This document shows, piece after piece, positions 44,401 to 54,356 of a stretch of DNA of 54,500 bases. Source of the DNA: Adiantum capillus-veneris (Eukaryota; Streptophyta; Polypodiopsida; Polypodiales; Pteridaceae); NCBI GenBank assembly GCA_014529385.2, contig CM043969.1, positions 22,505,946-22,560,445 on the forward strand, in the 5' to 3' direction. The notes beneath the pieces were generated by a model. That model searched no databases, was not told where the DNA came from, and worked only from the letters and a program-made list of their open reading frames with translations. Position 1 is the stretch's first letter. Each line of letters opens with the position of its first letter. Both the position numbers and the translations under genes were made by a program.

Positions 44401-45577
44401 GAAGACTCAAAAGTCTCTCTTCCCCGCCTGGAGACAAATCTGTGGCTATGTACACCGGTCTAGGTGTCTCACCTGGAGCTACTAAATCCACTTTTTTTGC
44501 ATCCTCCGGTCCGTCATAAGATTCGTTCTCCCTTCTCTCTCGAATAGGTTGGGTTAATACCACCTTCCTATCCTCAATCGTGAATTTCCTGTAGTGAGAG
44601 GGAACATCCATGTTTTCCTTGATTTTGGCGTTTTCGTCCTCTCCACTCTCAATTTCTGTTGTCCAAACTCCTTTCAGAGTTTTCTTGAGCTCTCTGTACT
44701 TGTTTCTACATTCTAACTTGGACTCCGTGTGTTCTCTATTGCGCTTGTTCTTTTCTGATTTTTCTGTTTCAGTTTTTGTTCCATTCCTTTGAACTTGATT
44801 TCTTGAGCCTCTTTTGTCTTTTCGTAAGCTCTTTTGATCATTGCCTCTCATTCTTCCAGAAATCTTGTCCTTAACACAATCTTCCGCCTTTACTAGCATT
44901 AGGAATTGATTTTTTCCTCTTATTCTAGGCATCGGATTGGTTCTAACCCCCTTTGTTTTTCTCTTTGCTCTATAGCGTTTCTGGCGTTGTTTAGTTTGGT
45001 TCGGAAAATCATAAAATCTGACATCCGTTATAGTATCTTCGTTTCCGCTTGAATTGTCCGTTGACTCGTTGTCTGCTTCATTTCCCCACTCTGGATGATC
45101 GGGAATGTCATGAAACACCTCTTCTTCATCTTCCTTTTCCAGTGTATCGTTCTTTTCAGTTTCTTTTTCGAGTACAGTTCTCAACATGAAGTACGGAACC
45201 ACGTCGTACCCGTCCTTGTCGCAAAATTTCGTTGTGGGACCATCCAAAATTGCACAAACATCTAGGGTTGCTAGAATGTGTGTCCATTCTAATGGTTCAA
45301 GCGTGTCCTCTAGAAAGGATTCTCCTATATAAGTTTCGTCTTCGATAGCCCTTTCTAAAACATATTCTTCTCGCCTCAGACTTCTACATTTCGAGGCTCC
45401 ACACATCCATAACTCCTTGGGCTTACCTAACCAAGCTGGAAATTCGGATCCCGCCAAAGTAGCTGAATCAAACTCCTCTACCGGTGTTCGGTTCACATCT
45501 TTGTAGCTATGGTCTTTCAGGTTCACACGTGTAGTGGTTTCCATATTTCTCAGGTATATGTGATCGTAGCCCCAATC
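44366..45577 (-). pseudogene. Gypsy-B linker between protease and RT
   Basis: In the same frame as gag-protease but after a TAG (45578-45580). It begins DWGYDHIYLRN, the usual extension after the retropepsin, then a long charged, low-complexity segment of about 390 codons (many K, R, E, D; e.g. RKDKRGSRNQVQRN) reaching the frameshift before RT. No fold is recognised; probably a flexible linker. Confidence 0.7.
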
Positions 45578-48500
45578 CTAGACCATTTTCAACTGTCTCA
45601 TGAATGGTCTTCCCAGTATGATATCATAGTTATTCTCCTTGCCAAAATCGACAATAGCAAAAGTATGTTCGTATTCAATGCCGCAAGAAGTCACTATGAC
45701 TTTCTCTAATAACCCCATAGGTTTCTCCATGTGTCCATATGCTAATTGGAGTTTCAACTTAGTCTTCCTTATTGCTGGTTTCCCCCATTTTTCCCAAATT
45801 TCTTTTGTAGCAATGGCTACCCCAGCTCCGCTGTCTAGTATTGCCATCGTGTTCACTCCTTGGAATTCAACTGGTAAGGTTGTATTCCCCTCTTCACCTT
45901 CGCAATACTCTCCGACCTTGTTTAAGGATACAGGCTTAGCGTTCTTTTGTGGTTTGCTCAGCTCTTGTATACCCTCTTGCAGTCTCGATGTTGGGTCTTT
46001 TATCCCAAATTTCTCCAAGCATTTTCCTACAGTGGTCCACATATGTGGTCTTAGCCTCAAAAGCTCAGCTAGAGTGATAGTGCATGTCACTGGTGTTGAA
46101 AAGATCTCTATCAATCCTTGCGAGTCCATGACTTTTTCTGATGAGATTCTTAGTGAGGGAAGTGCTCTAATCTCGGATTTTGCTTCATACTCTCCTAAGT
46201 ATGAAGGTAAGGTATTTAGTGAATGAGGTTTGCTCTCCATTGTTCTAACAGAGCCCCCATCTCCCCAGTAAGATTGCAGATCCAAGTCCACTTGAGATCC
46301 TGCCTCAAATTCCACTATGGGAGGATTCCTAATGTCCTTTTCCCAATTTGTCTGATTAGCTTGGCAACTTAGCTCGTTTGCAAAGCTTGCCTCTCTCACT
46401 TGTTTCCAAAATTCATTGTAATCCTCATCTCTTCCGTAAGACCTCTGTATGACTAGATGAAAACTCTCTATCTCCTGATCGGTTGTGTTCAATCCTATGC
46501 GGTCATCCTTGTGTGTATTTTCAGGCTTTTGTGCACTGGGAGTCTTTTCAGCTACCCGTGAAATGATAGTCTCTTGCTGAATTGGGTTTTCCGCTCCACA
46601 ATTCATTGTTTCTCTTGGTGGTTCTAATAAGTCTTGTGCAGTCTCGATCATTCTCTGGCACATTTCAAGTCTCTGCTTTTCCAATTCCGCGTTTGGGTAT
46701 GTCATCCACCTCTGTTCTTGTGTTTGGTTGTTCTTTAACCTAGCTTCGTAAGCTCTCATCAGTGCGTCCAATGGTTTGTGTACTTTGTCAACTAGCACTG
46801 ATCCCCCTGAGCTTAAGCTCGTTGTTTCTTTGATACTCTTTTGTTTCGTTCTTTCCGGGCTCATCTCTCGTTTCCTGTTTTGACTCTCAAGTTTTTCTAA
46901 TCTATCTTTAGTTCGCTTTAGTTCCTCAGCTAGAATAGAGTCTTCACGTTCTTTTCTCAACTTCATGCGTGCTTTTCTAGATTTCCATGTGTTTCTCTGA
47001 CTCCGCGGTCCTTGACTAACCACTTCAGTCGCTAACTTACCATTCTCAAGTTCTCTAGTGGTTTTCTTAGCTTGAGCTCTAGTAACAACTTGCGTTGGTA
47101 TCAGAGTTTCATTTTCAGACCCACTGTTGGTAGGAATAGTTTCTAGCATATTCAATGTCGTCTTTTGCACTTTGTTTGGATTCTTTGAAAAATCCTCAAT
47201 GAAGTGAGTAACCCCACACTCAGTGCAATAAGCGTTAATTCTAATGATTTCCGTATGTGGACAAACATTCATCACATGGTCACCTCCACACTTGTAACAG
47301 GGTCCTAGTGCTGGTCTTGGTCCCACTTGATTCGTCCTTTGTGGATAGGATGGTCTTTGTCCTGTTAACCCTCCATGAGCTATGAACATCAATGTTCTTG
47401 CGTCCAAATTGTATCTCTCTTCATCAGAAGCACTTGTAATTGTTGGTGTTCCAACATTCCCAATCATTCCCCATGGTTCTGGTTGTTTGGGTTCTTCTGG
47501 TGGGTAATACACAGTTGGAGACATGTGTGCACCAGATTCTTCATAATAGGCTTGAACAGGCACTAAGGCTTGTTCTTCCTGATTCTCTAAGGTTGGTGCA
47601 TATCTAATGCCCACTGGTCTTGCTCTTGGTAAAGGTGGTCGTTGTCCCAATACCGGTTGCAGTCTTTCTATCCCCATAGGTCCTGGTACATTTCCCGTTG
47701 GGTATCGAGGTATTGGATGTATCTGAGGTGGTGCTAATTGAGCAGGAGGTGCATACTGACGCTCCCTTACATACCCTTTGTTGTAATAGCACTCCTCTGT
47801 TGGGTGGTTTGTCCATTTTTGTTCAATAGCACACCATTTCAGTGGTTTTGGCAATGGTTTTTGGAATGGTGCCATCCTTTTTAGAGCCTCTTCTATCATT
47901 TGCTCTACATTCGGCATGGTTGTTGTTTGAACATTATTTTTAGTGGTAGTCTCGCTCGCTACGGAGGAAGAGCTACTGGATGCAAAATCTGTATCCGCTG
48001 ACACCTCTCCATAAACCGTACAGTTATCCACTAAGTACAATGCTTCTCTCGTTACTTGCTCGAAACTTGTACAAGCTTTCAAGTGCAAGTCCTTCTTGAG
48101 AGTGTCGTTTCTCAATCCTTCAATAAAGAGAACAGATAGTCTGTCATCCTGTGGTCGTTCACGTACTGGATATCTCTCAATGTATTGTTTGAAGCGAAGT
48201 GAAGCTTCCTTCACTTTTTCGTGTTCTCTCTGTTTAAAAGCATATATTTGTGAGACCGTATTGTGCTTAATCCCTCGTTTTGAGAATTCCTCAGCAAACT
48301 CTCTTAGCAAATGGTCAATGTCATGGAATCCCCCTATGTTCAATGGTTGAAACCATGTCAATGCCGTACCTTCTAGAGTAAGACCAAATCCCTCGTATTG
48401 TGTATGGAAATCGGTTATCTGCTCAGCTCTTAAGACTTTCTTAAAGAGTGACACATGTGCATACGGATCTCCTGAACCACCATACTTATTTGGCATACAC

Positions 48501-49687
48501 TTGGCTACTTGAGATGGTCTCATACGTCTCTGGTCTTCTACCAATCTCATTGCTCCTGTGTCCCGGCTAAAGCTTTCTCTAGCATCATGGACTTCATGGG
48601 TTACCCTTGTCGGTTCCCCTGCCCTGAATCTACTACTAGGAGGTAAATGTGATGGTTCCGCTTCGAACCTTGGGCCTGGAGTGGTATATGTGGGGATTGG
48701 AACTGCACTACCTCGATTCGTATCCATTGACTCTCTGGAATGTAATGACCCCATTGGTCTGGGCTTCGAGTACTGAGGTTGACTGAAAGAGTCAGCAGCC
48801 TGAGTTCTTTGTCCTCCTGTTGTCATTGGGTTTTGCACTCCATTTTTTGGTGTTGGTCTTTGTGAGCTAGAAGTAACATAATACTGATGTAGTGGTCCCC
48901 CAAAGTATGTATATCCTTCTAATTCTTTCTTGCCCATTGTTGAGTATTGCCTCCCATACTTGTCGTAAGCGGAAATTTTCACTTCCGATCCCTCTGTGTA
49001 GGTAAAGACATAAAGTCTTTTTTGGTCTGTTAACTCTCCGGTGTAGGGTTCTTCACATCTATAATAGAGATCTTGCTCCCCATTATTATATTTGTATAGC
49101 CCCACATAGATGTTATCAGTGTTGATCCTTGTAGTTTCATTCTCTCTTCTTAACCTCGCATCAAGGGAGTTCATTATTGGTGCTTTCTCCTCGAGTTCTT
49201 CATCTACTTTGGCTTTGGTGCCCATCAATCCCCACTTGTCCACAATGTTAGGGTTTAGGACTACCAAGTACATGGTACCCTCGTCATCTAGATATCTATC
49301 TCCGCTATAGCTCATAGGCACTAAGTCCTTGAACTCACTAGGTCTATCTTCTATCTTTACACAATAGCGGTCCATTCCATCTTTGTAGATCTTGGCACCT
49401 TGGTCATTGTCGTACTGGTATTTTATGAACAATAGCTTCATTGTGGCGGAAGGGTTTGATGATCCTACTGCCATATTTTCTCTGTTGTTCAGGTTCAAGT
49501 GTTCCAAGTGTTCGGTGAAAATCTCGTAAGATCTCTCCAAAGAAGTATCAGAAACACTTCCTTCAAAGATCGGCTCTAATGGTTGCACCCAACTTTGGTT
49601 TACACTTCCCTCGGTTGATATGACACTTGCTTGTTCCCCTTGTTTTGGTTGGTTATTCTGGAGATTCCTGCCCGATCTCAAATTCAT
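45578..49687 (-). CDS. Gypsy-B gag with C-terminal protease (open frame, about 1,369 aa)
   Basis: The first ATG in the open frame is at 49687 (MNLRSGRNLQNNQPKQG); the frame is open further upstream but only with TTG. Residues are numbered from that ATG. A unique N-terminal domain of about 270 aa is followed by a Pro/Ser-rich linker. The capsid-like Retrotrans_gag region lies at about 400-555 (YAHVSLFKKVLRAEQITDF, GTALTWFQPL). A 'WCAIEQKWTNHPTEEC' element follows, then a zinc knuckle near 797 with spacing CX2CX3HX4C, one residue short of the usual form. After a long basic linker comes the retropepsin, ILDSGAGVAIA with Asp at 1285 and IILGRPFM near the end. It stops at TAG 45578, one codon position where relatives read on. 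It is far larger than usual Ty3 gags and the only intact long frame of Gypsy-B. It forms the particle and processes the polyprotein. Confidence 0.9.
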   Translation of the reverse strand: MNLRSGRNLQNNQPKQGEQASVISTEGSVNQSWVQPLEPIFEGSVSDTSLERSYEIFTEHLEHLNLNNRENMAVGSSNPSATMKLLFIKYQYDNDQGAKIYKDGMDRYCVKIEDRPSEFKDLVPMSYSGDRYLDDEGTMYLVVLNPNIVDKWGLMGTKAKVDEELEEKAPIMNSLDARLRRENETTRINTDNIYVGLYKYNNGEQDLYYRCEEPYTGELTDQKRLYVFTYTEGSEVKISAYDKYGRQYSTMGKKELEGYTYFGGPLHQYYVTSSSQRPTPKNGVQNPMTTGGQRTQAADSFSQPQYSKPRPMGSLHSRESMDTNRGSAVPIPTYTTPGPRFEAEPSHLPPSSRFRAGEPTRVTHEVHDARESFSRDTGAMRLVEDQRRMRPSQVAKCMPNKYGGSGDPYAHVSLFKKVLRAEQITDFHTQYEGFGLTLEGTALTWFQPLNIGGFHDIDHLLREFAEEFSKRGIKHNTVSQIYAFKQREHEKVKEASLRFKQYIERYPVRERPQDDRLSVLFIEGLRNDTLKKDLHLKACTSFEQVTREALYLVDNCTVYGEVSADTDFASSSSSSVASETTTKNNVQTTTMPNVEQMIEEALKRMAPFQKPLPKPLKWCAIEQKWTNHPTEECYYNKGYVRERQYAPPAQLAPPQIHPIPRYPTGNVPGPMGIERLQPVLGQRPPLPRARPVGIRYAPTLENQEEQALVPVQAYYEESGAHMSPTVYYPPEEPKQPEPWGMIGNVGTPTITSASDEERYNLDARTLMFIAHGGLTGQRPSYPQRTNQVGPRPALGPCYKCGGDHVMNVCPHTEIIRINAYCTECGVTHFIEDFSKNPNKVQKTTLNMLETIPTNSGSENETLIPTQVVTRAQAKKTTRELENGKLATEVVSQGPRSQRNTWKSRKARMKLRKEREDSILAEELKRTKDRLEKLESQNRKREMSPERTKQKSIKETTSLSSGGSVLVDKVHKPLDALMRAYEARLKNNQTQEQRWMTYPNAELEKQRLEMCQRMIETAQDLLEPPRETMNCGAENPIQQETIISRVAEKTPSAQKPENTHKDDRIGLNTTDQEIESFHLVIQRSYGRDEDYNEFWKQVREASFANELSCQANQTNWEKDIRNPPIVEFEAGSQVDLDLQSYWGDGGSVRTMESKPHSLNTLPSYLGEYEAKSEIRALPSLRISSEKVMDSQGLIEIFSTPVTCTITLAELLRLRPHMWTTVGKCLEKFGIKDPTSRLQEGIQELSKPQKNAKPVSLNKVGEYCEGEEGNTTLPVEFQGVNTMAILDSGAGVAIATKEIWEKWGKPAIRKTKLKLQLAYGHMEKPMGLLEKVIVTSCGIEYEHTFAIVDFGKENNYDIILGRPFMRQLKMV

Positions 49688-49854
49688 CAATTCCCTTAAA
49701 GGACTTTGACTTTTCCGTTTCGGCAATTTGTTTTCCCAAGTTTTTGTGGTCAGAATTGATCCAAACTGATTGATACTTGGTCAATTGTTTAATCTTGTCA
49801 GTTGGACAACTTCTGTTTCATCACGTGAGAATTTTGTTGTAGTTATGCTGAAAA

Positions 49855-50574
49855 AGACATTATACGCGTATGATGTCTTTTTTTCACAGATTTGGACAAT
49901 TTTGGTTATACTCACTCTCAGTAGCCCCCTTATGCTCTGTCCACTCACAAAATTCAGTTTGAACTCTGTTTGAGCAAGTTATGGCTAATTTAGGCTTTTC
50001 TTGGCAATTTTCCGCTTTTGACTTGTTTTGGGTCAATTGTGATCCAAAGGGGATGAAACTTGAAATATAACCTCTAGACAGCTATTACAATGGATCTGTG
50101 TTGGCAAAGTATCAAAATATGTCCAAAATTAGGCCAAAGACATCATACGCGTATGATGTCTTTTTCATCAAATTGGGTCAAGACTTGATATTTATGCTTT
50201 CTACAGTGTTTTTAATAATCTTGTCAGGTCAGATATCAAAAATAAGCAATGGATGTGCTAAAAGACATTATACGCGTATGATGTCTTGTGTCCCAGATTT
50301 TGACTATTCTTGGTTTTAAGCCTTCTCCAATGTTTATAATTGAGTTTCAAGTGTTTTTGTCAGGTTTGAATGTAAAAACAAGGTCTGAATCCAAAATTTC
50401 CTATTCTTTGCGTTTCTTGGACTCCGACTTGTCTTTTTGGGTTTCTGTGAGTGTTAATGCTCTTGTTTTAAGTTGAAATTAGGGTATAACCCCCCTTTTG
50501 AACACTCTGGTAAAGTCAAAATTTCTGTTTTGGTCTCTGTTTGGTCATTTAGACATCATACGTGTATGATGTCT
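49855..50574. repeat. Palindrome cluster 1 (four copies of a 24-bp palindrome) in the Gypsy-B leader
   Basis: The same 24-bp palindrome as in cluster 2 occurs at 49855-49878 (one mismatch), 50138-50161 (perfect), 50263-50286 (one mismatch) and 50551-50574 (one mismatch). The offsets are 283, 125 and 288 bp, and the pattern parallels four of the copies in cluster 2 (283, 135, 285). The cluster lies between the primer-binding site and gag, ending 168 bp from the gag ATG. Each mismatch is C to T on the plus strand. Candidate roles are packaging or dimerisation of genomic RNA, or binding of a protein to DNA. Confidence 0.93.
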
Positions 50575-51090
50575 AAAGTTGCATATTTCCAGTTTTTTGG
50601 CACAGAATCCTTCCTAAAGCTTTCTTAAGTGCTCAGCAACTCCCAGATACACAGAAAATTTCTCTGACTTTTGTTTATTGCAAGTTTCACTACTAACTCG
50701 ACGGTTTAGTGATCTAACATGCAATCAACCATATCAGGCAAATACTCCAATGATTACTAGCTCCAGATCAGGATCAAATGAAGTCCTACCTAAGCTATTC
50801 CTAATCATAAAATGGGTTTGGTAATTGTAATTTTAAAGAGATCCACTGCCACTCACGGACTAGCAAATTCTTCTTCTATCAACAACTACTCAACACCAAC
50901 AAAACAACAAACAAATCTAAGCTAAACTAAAAATACTGTCAACACGGAAGACCCAGGAATACCCCACTTCCTAGTATCTCTCGAGATCTTCGGAGTCCAC
51001 CACTCCTAGATCTTTTCTAACTAAAGTATACAAAGTAGTTTATACGACTCACCTCGTAGGATTAGTCTAAGGTCACCTACTTAGGGCTCT
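50575..51090 (-). other. Gypsy-B leader, proximal part
   Basis: Non-coding sequence between the primer-binding site and the first palindrome. No splice sites, ORF or repeat stand out. Confidence 0.6.
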
Positions 51091-51110
51091 CGTCCCCGGT
51101 AGCGGCGCCA
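51091..51110 (-). promoter_or_regulatory. Gypsy-B primer-binding site
   Basis: The minus strand reads TGGCGCCGCTACCGGGGACG starting two bases (TT) after the LTR end. This form (TGGCGCCG...CCGGGGA) is the common primer site of many large plant Ty3/gypsy elements. It fixes the orientation of Gypsy-B. Confidence 0.93.
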
Positions 51111-51112
51111 AA

Positions 51113-52050
51113 TGTTTAGGCGGTTACGCCGCTAGCGGAAGCTAAATAGCGAGAACTCAACCAACAACAGAATTTGTCAGACGAGGAAGGAGCTTGACCC
51201 GCAGGCGCATGGAAACAACTAGGTGGGTGTCAAATCACCTACTCGACCTTCTAACGACAATCACTACTAAGGAAATCAAATCTAAGTTCTAAAATACGCA
51301 AGTGACTGAAATCCGTACTACGAACGAATACTATACGAAACAGGATCTAGGATCATTGAATCGATCTCAAACTCAAGGGGAAGTCTATTCACTAAGTAAG
51401 AACAACACCCTAAAGACTTGAACTGCAAACTCAACCTATAACCACTCCGTGCAGTAAACGCGTATGAAGACAGGCCAAAAAATACAGGTGGTCGAAACTT
51501 GACCCCGATGGTACCAATGTGTAGCTCTACTCGTTGTGGTTCTATAGATATGCTGCACGCTCCATTCCAACACACGAGTTGGAAGAAAACTCACACCGAA
51601 GCTCGTAGGGACTTACCACACATAGAAGCCGATAGCGCGCACTCTTCGTATCTGTGCGTAGCTCTCGCCGTTGCTAACACAATGGCGGTGTCGCTTCTCC
51701 AATGGCGGCTCCGTAGCTCGCGTAGCAAGTAGATAAGACTCTCTCTCTCTCACTCTCTCTCAGACACAGTCACGGCGCTCAAAAACTCACTTTGATTAAT
51801 AATCTGAATCTCCTTAGGTTACAAAAACTTTGGCTTATATACCTCAGCCTTGGAGGTGAGAACATCTCTAACTAATTACATCAGCAAGTGAAATTACTTC
51901 GGGATTACAAGCTGGAAACTCAATTGAGCCCCGTTACTTAATGAATGGCTCAAATCAAAATTAATGTCGGAAAGACATTTATTACAATCAATGGTTACAA
52001 AATGATGAGTGTGAGCAAAATTGTGGGTGTGATCCTCTGCTGGCTCAACA
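51113..52050 (-). repeat. Gypsy-B 5' LTR (938 bp), with promoter
   Basis: Collinear with 27520-28460. A TATATAAG box on the minus strand lies at 51841-51834, about 210 bp into the LTR, a likely core promoter for the element's transcript. ACGCGTATGAAGAC at 51458-51471 resembles half of the element's palindrome. It ends in CA against the primer-binding site on the element strand. Confidence 0.95.
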
Positions 52051-52055
52051 GTTGT
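52051..52055. other. Gypsy-B target-site duplication, right copy (GTTGT)
   Basis: Identical to 27515-27519; marks the return to Copia-2 sequence. Confidence 0.9.
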
Positions 52056-53363
52056 TTTGCCTACGACAGAACAAGCTTGTTGGGATGTTAAGGATGCGCA
52101 GGCTCATGAATTGATTGCCTTTTCTGTGAAGCACAACATTGTTCCTCACATCCGTTCAGCAAAATCTGCAAAACAAGCTTGGGATATTCTAGCAGGTCTT
52201 TATGCAAGCCGCAATGAGGCTAAAATTGCTTTGCTGCATAAAGAGCTGGAGTCGAAGATTATGCATGAGGAAGATGATATGGACACTTTCCTTGCTAGTG
52301 TCAACGATATCAATGAGAAACTCATTTTTGCAGGTCAAATCATTTCAGACAGTTCCCTAGTGCAGACTGTTCTTGATGCCTTACCAGATTCTTACCAGAC
52401 TTTTGCTAGTACTTGGAGACTTATGACCCAAGGAAATCCTGAAGTTGTCAAGTTTGATACATTATACACATTGTTGTTGCAAGAGTCACTTTCCAGAAAA
52501 AACACGACTAGGCAGTGTGCAGTCGAACAAGATTTTATTGCTTCTCAAAGAAAAGGTGGTAACAACAATGCAGGCACTTCTTATGGTTCTACTACGAGTG
52601 GCAAAAATTATGTTCCTAATGCTTCTACTGGCAGCACTTCGTCTGGAAATTCTGGTGATAAGGGTAAAAAGAAGATGTGTTTCCATTGTTGTAAAGCTAA
52701 TGATCACTTGATCAAGTCGTGTCCTAAGTTCAAGGCCAAAGAGGCTAAGCAGAAAGAGGGTGGTTCCACTGCAAATGCTGGCTCCACTACAAATGCATCC
52801 ATTGTTGAGTCTTCTGTGAAAGGAGACTATGATGCTGATGTTGATGCAGAATGGGCTTTTAGCACAAAGTGCACTTACAATCCTGCTATCCATGATGCAT
52901 GCTTGTCAGTTTTGCTGCAAATTCACATGTGTGGTATTTCGACAGTGGTTCTACAAAGCACATTACCTCACATCGTGAATTGTTTACCTCTCTTGAGTTT
53001 GTCCCTCATGGGAATTCGGTCACTTGTGCCAACAATGCCTCTTATCCAGTTCAGGGAGTTGGCAATATTGTGCTTGGCAGTTCTTTCACACTTACTGATG
53101 CACTTTATGTACCTGGGATCAAGAAGAATCTCTTGTCTGTATCCGCACATGCTAGACTTGGACTTGTAGTCAAATGTGTGGATGACAAATGTACAGTTCA
53201 TGATCTCAGTTTTGGTGATGAAATTGTTGCATCTGGCCTATTGTGCTGTGGGATGTATAAGCTCACTTTGTATACAAGTGTGGACAAAATTTTGCAAATG
53301 CTGTTGCAGATTCAAGGGCTATTTCAGATACAAAACTGTGGCATGCACGTTTTGGTCATCTAA
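52051..53363 (+). pseudogene. Copia-2 gag (C-terminal part) and protease, frameshifted
   Basis: In frame with 27314-27519, the gag reads ACWDVKDAQAHELIAFSVKH, QAWDILAGLYASRN and SLVQTVLDALPDSYQTFAST, the UBN2/copia gag signature. A Ser/Gly-rich stretch and a zinc knuckle follow (CFHCCKANDHLIKSC, whose second spacer is one residue longer than the usual CX2CX4HX4C). A frameshift near 52,900 leads into the protease: VWYFDSGSTKHIT (catalytic Asp near 52,941), then LYVPGIKKNLLSVS. A further shift near 53,290-53,330 precedes the integrase zinc region. The element is dead. Confidence 0.85.
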
Positions 53364-54356
53364 ATTTTGCCAATTTGCTGCGTTTGCAAAAATCTGATAT
53401 GGTCGCTTCTTTGCCGCCTCTTGAAGCACCTGTCAAACATGTTTGTGAAGGCTGTATTTTGGGTAAGATGCAGCGTTCTAAGTTTCCAAAGGATGGTTCA
53501 GTTCGGGCGACATGCAGGTTGCAACTTCTGCATAGTGATGTTTGTGGACCCATGCAAACTCCATCCTTGGGCAATTACCTGTACTTCGTGACTTTCATTG
53601 ATGATCACTCCAAGCATGCATGGGTATTTCCGCTTAAAGACGGATGATAAGGCTGTCAAACGTATTTTTGTTGGTTATAGTGCTGAAAGCAAAGGTTACA
53701 GGTTGTATCATCTGCAAACAAAACGTATTCTGGTTTCACGAGATGTAGTGTTTGTGGAAGATTCTGTTCACCTCTTGTTGTCATGTACTAGAGACAGTAA
53801 TGTAAGCTCACAGGACATTTATGACACTTTGTTGCCTCTTTTCAGTGGTGGAAATACGAATGTAAGTTCCAATGAGACAAATGTACAGCCGATGGGGGTT
53901 TCTGAAAATGTTACAAATCAGCCTATTACCGATGCAGATGTACATGATGTACTTAATGAGGAAAGGGCTGAAAATGAGCAGGCATGAGGTATGCCAAAAT
54001 GGCTTATGCACACTTTGCGTGACAATAAATTGGATGCACCTTTGTCTAGTCGTACTCGTGCAGGCTCTCGCCATGCATCTTATGCATTAAATTGTTATGC
54101 TTTGGCTGTGTCTAGTTTACATGATGTTGAGGAGCCTCTATCTTTTGATCAAGCACAGAATTCAGAAAATTGGATGGCTGCCATGCAATTAATAGATTCT
54201 AAAACATTGAAACGCATCCCTAGTGATAATGCAAGACTTGGAGTTTATTGTTGGGAACTAAAGAATATTAAGGATTTGGTATGGACTACCCATGCCAAAT
54301 TAGGACAACTCACGCCCTTGAAAATTGTGTTTTCAAAATCAAGGAAAAGGGACTAG
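53331..54356 (+). pseudogene. Copia-2 integrase and RT fragments with a large deletion
   Basis: The integrase zinc-binding region (LWHARFGHLNFANLLRLQ, then CEGCILGKMQRS) and the first catalytic Asp (LLHSDVCGPMQ) are present, followed by FVTFIDDHSKHAWVFPLK. The sequence then jumps at about 53,640 to KAVKRIFVGYSAESKGYRLY, which normally lies some 150 residues later, so the part with the second Asp and the Glu is gone. 53991-54356 holds the N-terminal RT lead-in (EEPLSFDQAQNSENWMAAMQ) and then degenerates before any catalytic motif. Confidence 0.8.

Larger units (their letters stand above)
27520..52050 (-). mobile_element. Gypsy-B: giant Ty3/gypsy element with an accessory ORF, hosting Copia-1
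   Basis: Bounded by TG...CA LTRs (27520-28460 and 51113-52050) and flanked by the 5-bp duplication GTTGT (27515-27519 and 52051-52055). Along the minus strand it has PBS, leader, gag-PR, linker, RT-RH, an integrase with a duplicated zinc module, a second protease-like domain, internal polypurine tract, spacer, accessory ORF and terminal polypurine tract. The span is 24,531 bp, or about 19.0 kb without Copia-1 (30375-35872) and its 5-bp duplication. The LTRs differ at roughly 15 positions by eye (under 2%), so insertion is fairly recent, although gag-PR is the only long frame still open. Domain order RT-RH-IN makes it Ty3/gypsy; the size and post-pol cargo are exceptional. Confidence 0.95.

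Noticed and set aside
37471-50574. Palindromic repeats resembling a CRISPR array
   Set aside because: The spacings (125-288 bp) are too long, the copies lie in the leader and spacer of a plant LTR retrotransposon, and there are no cas genes.
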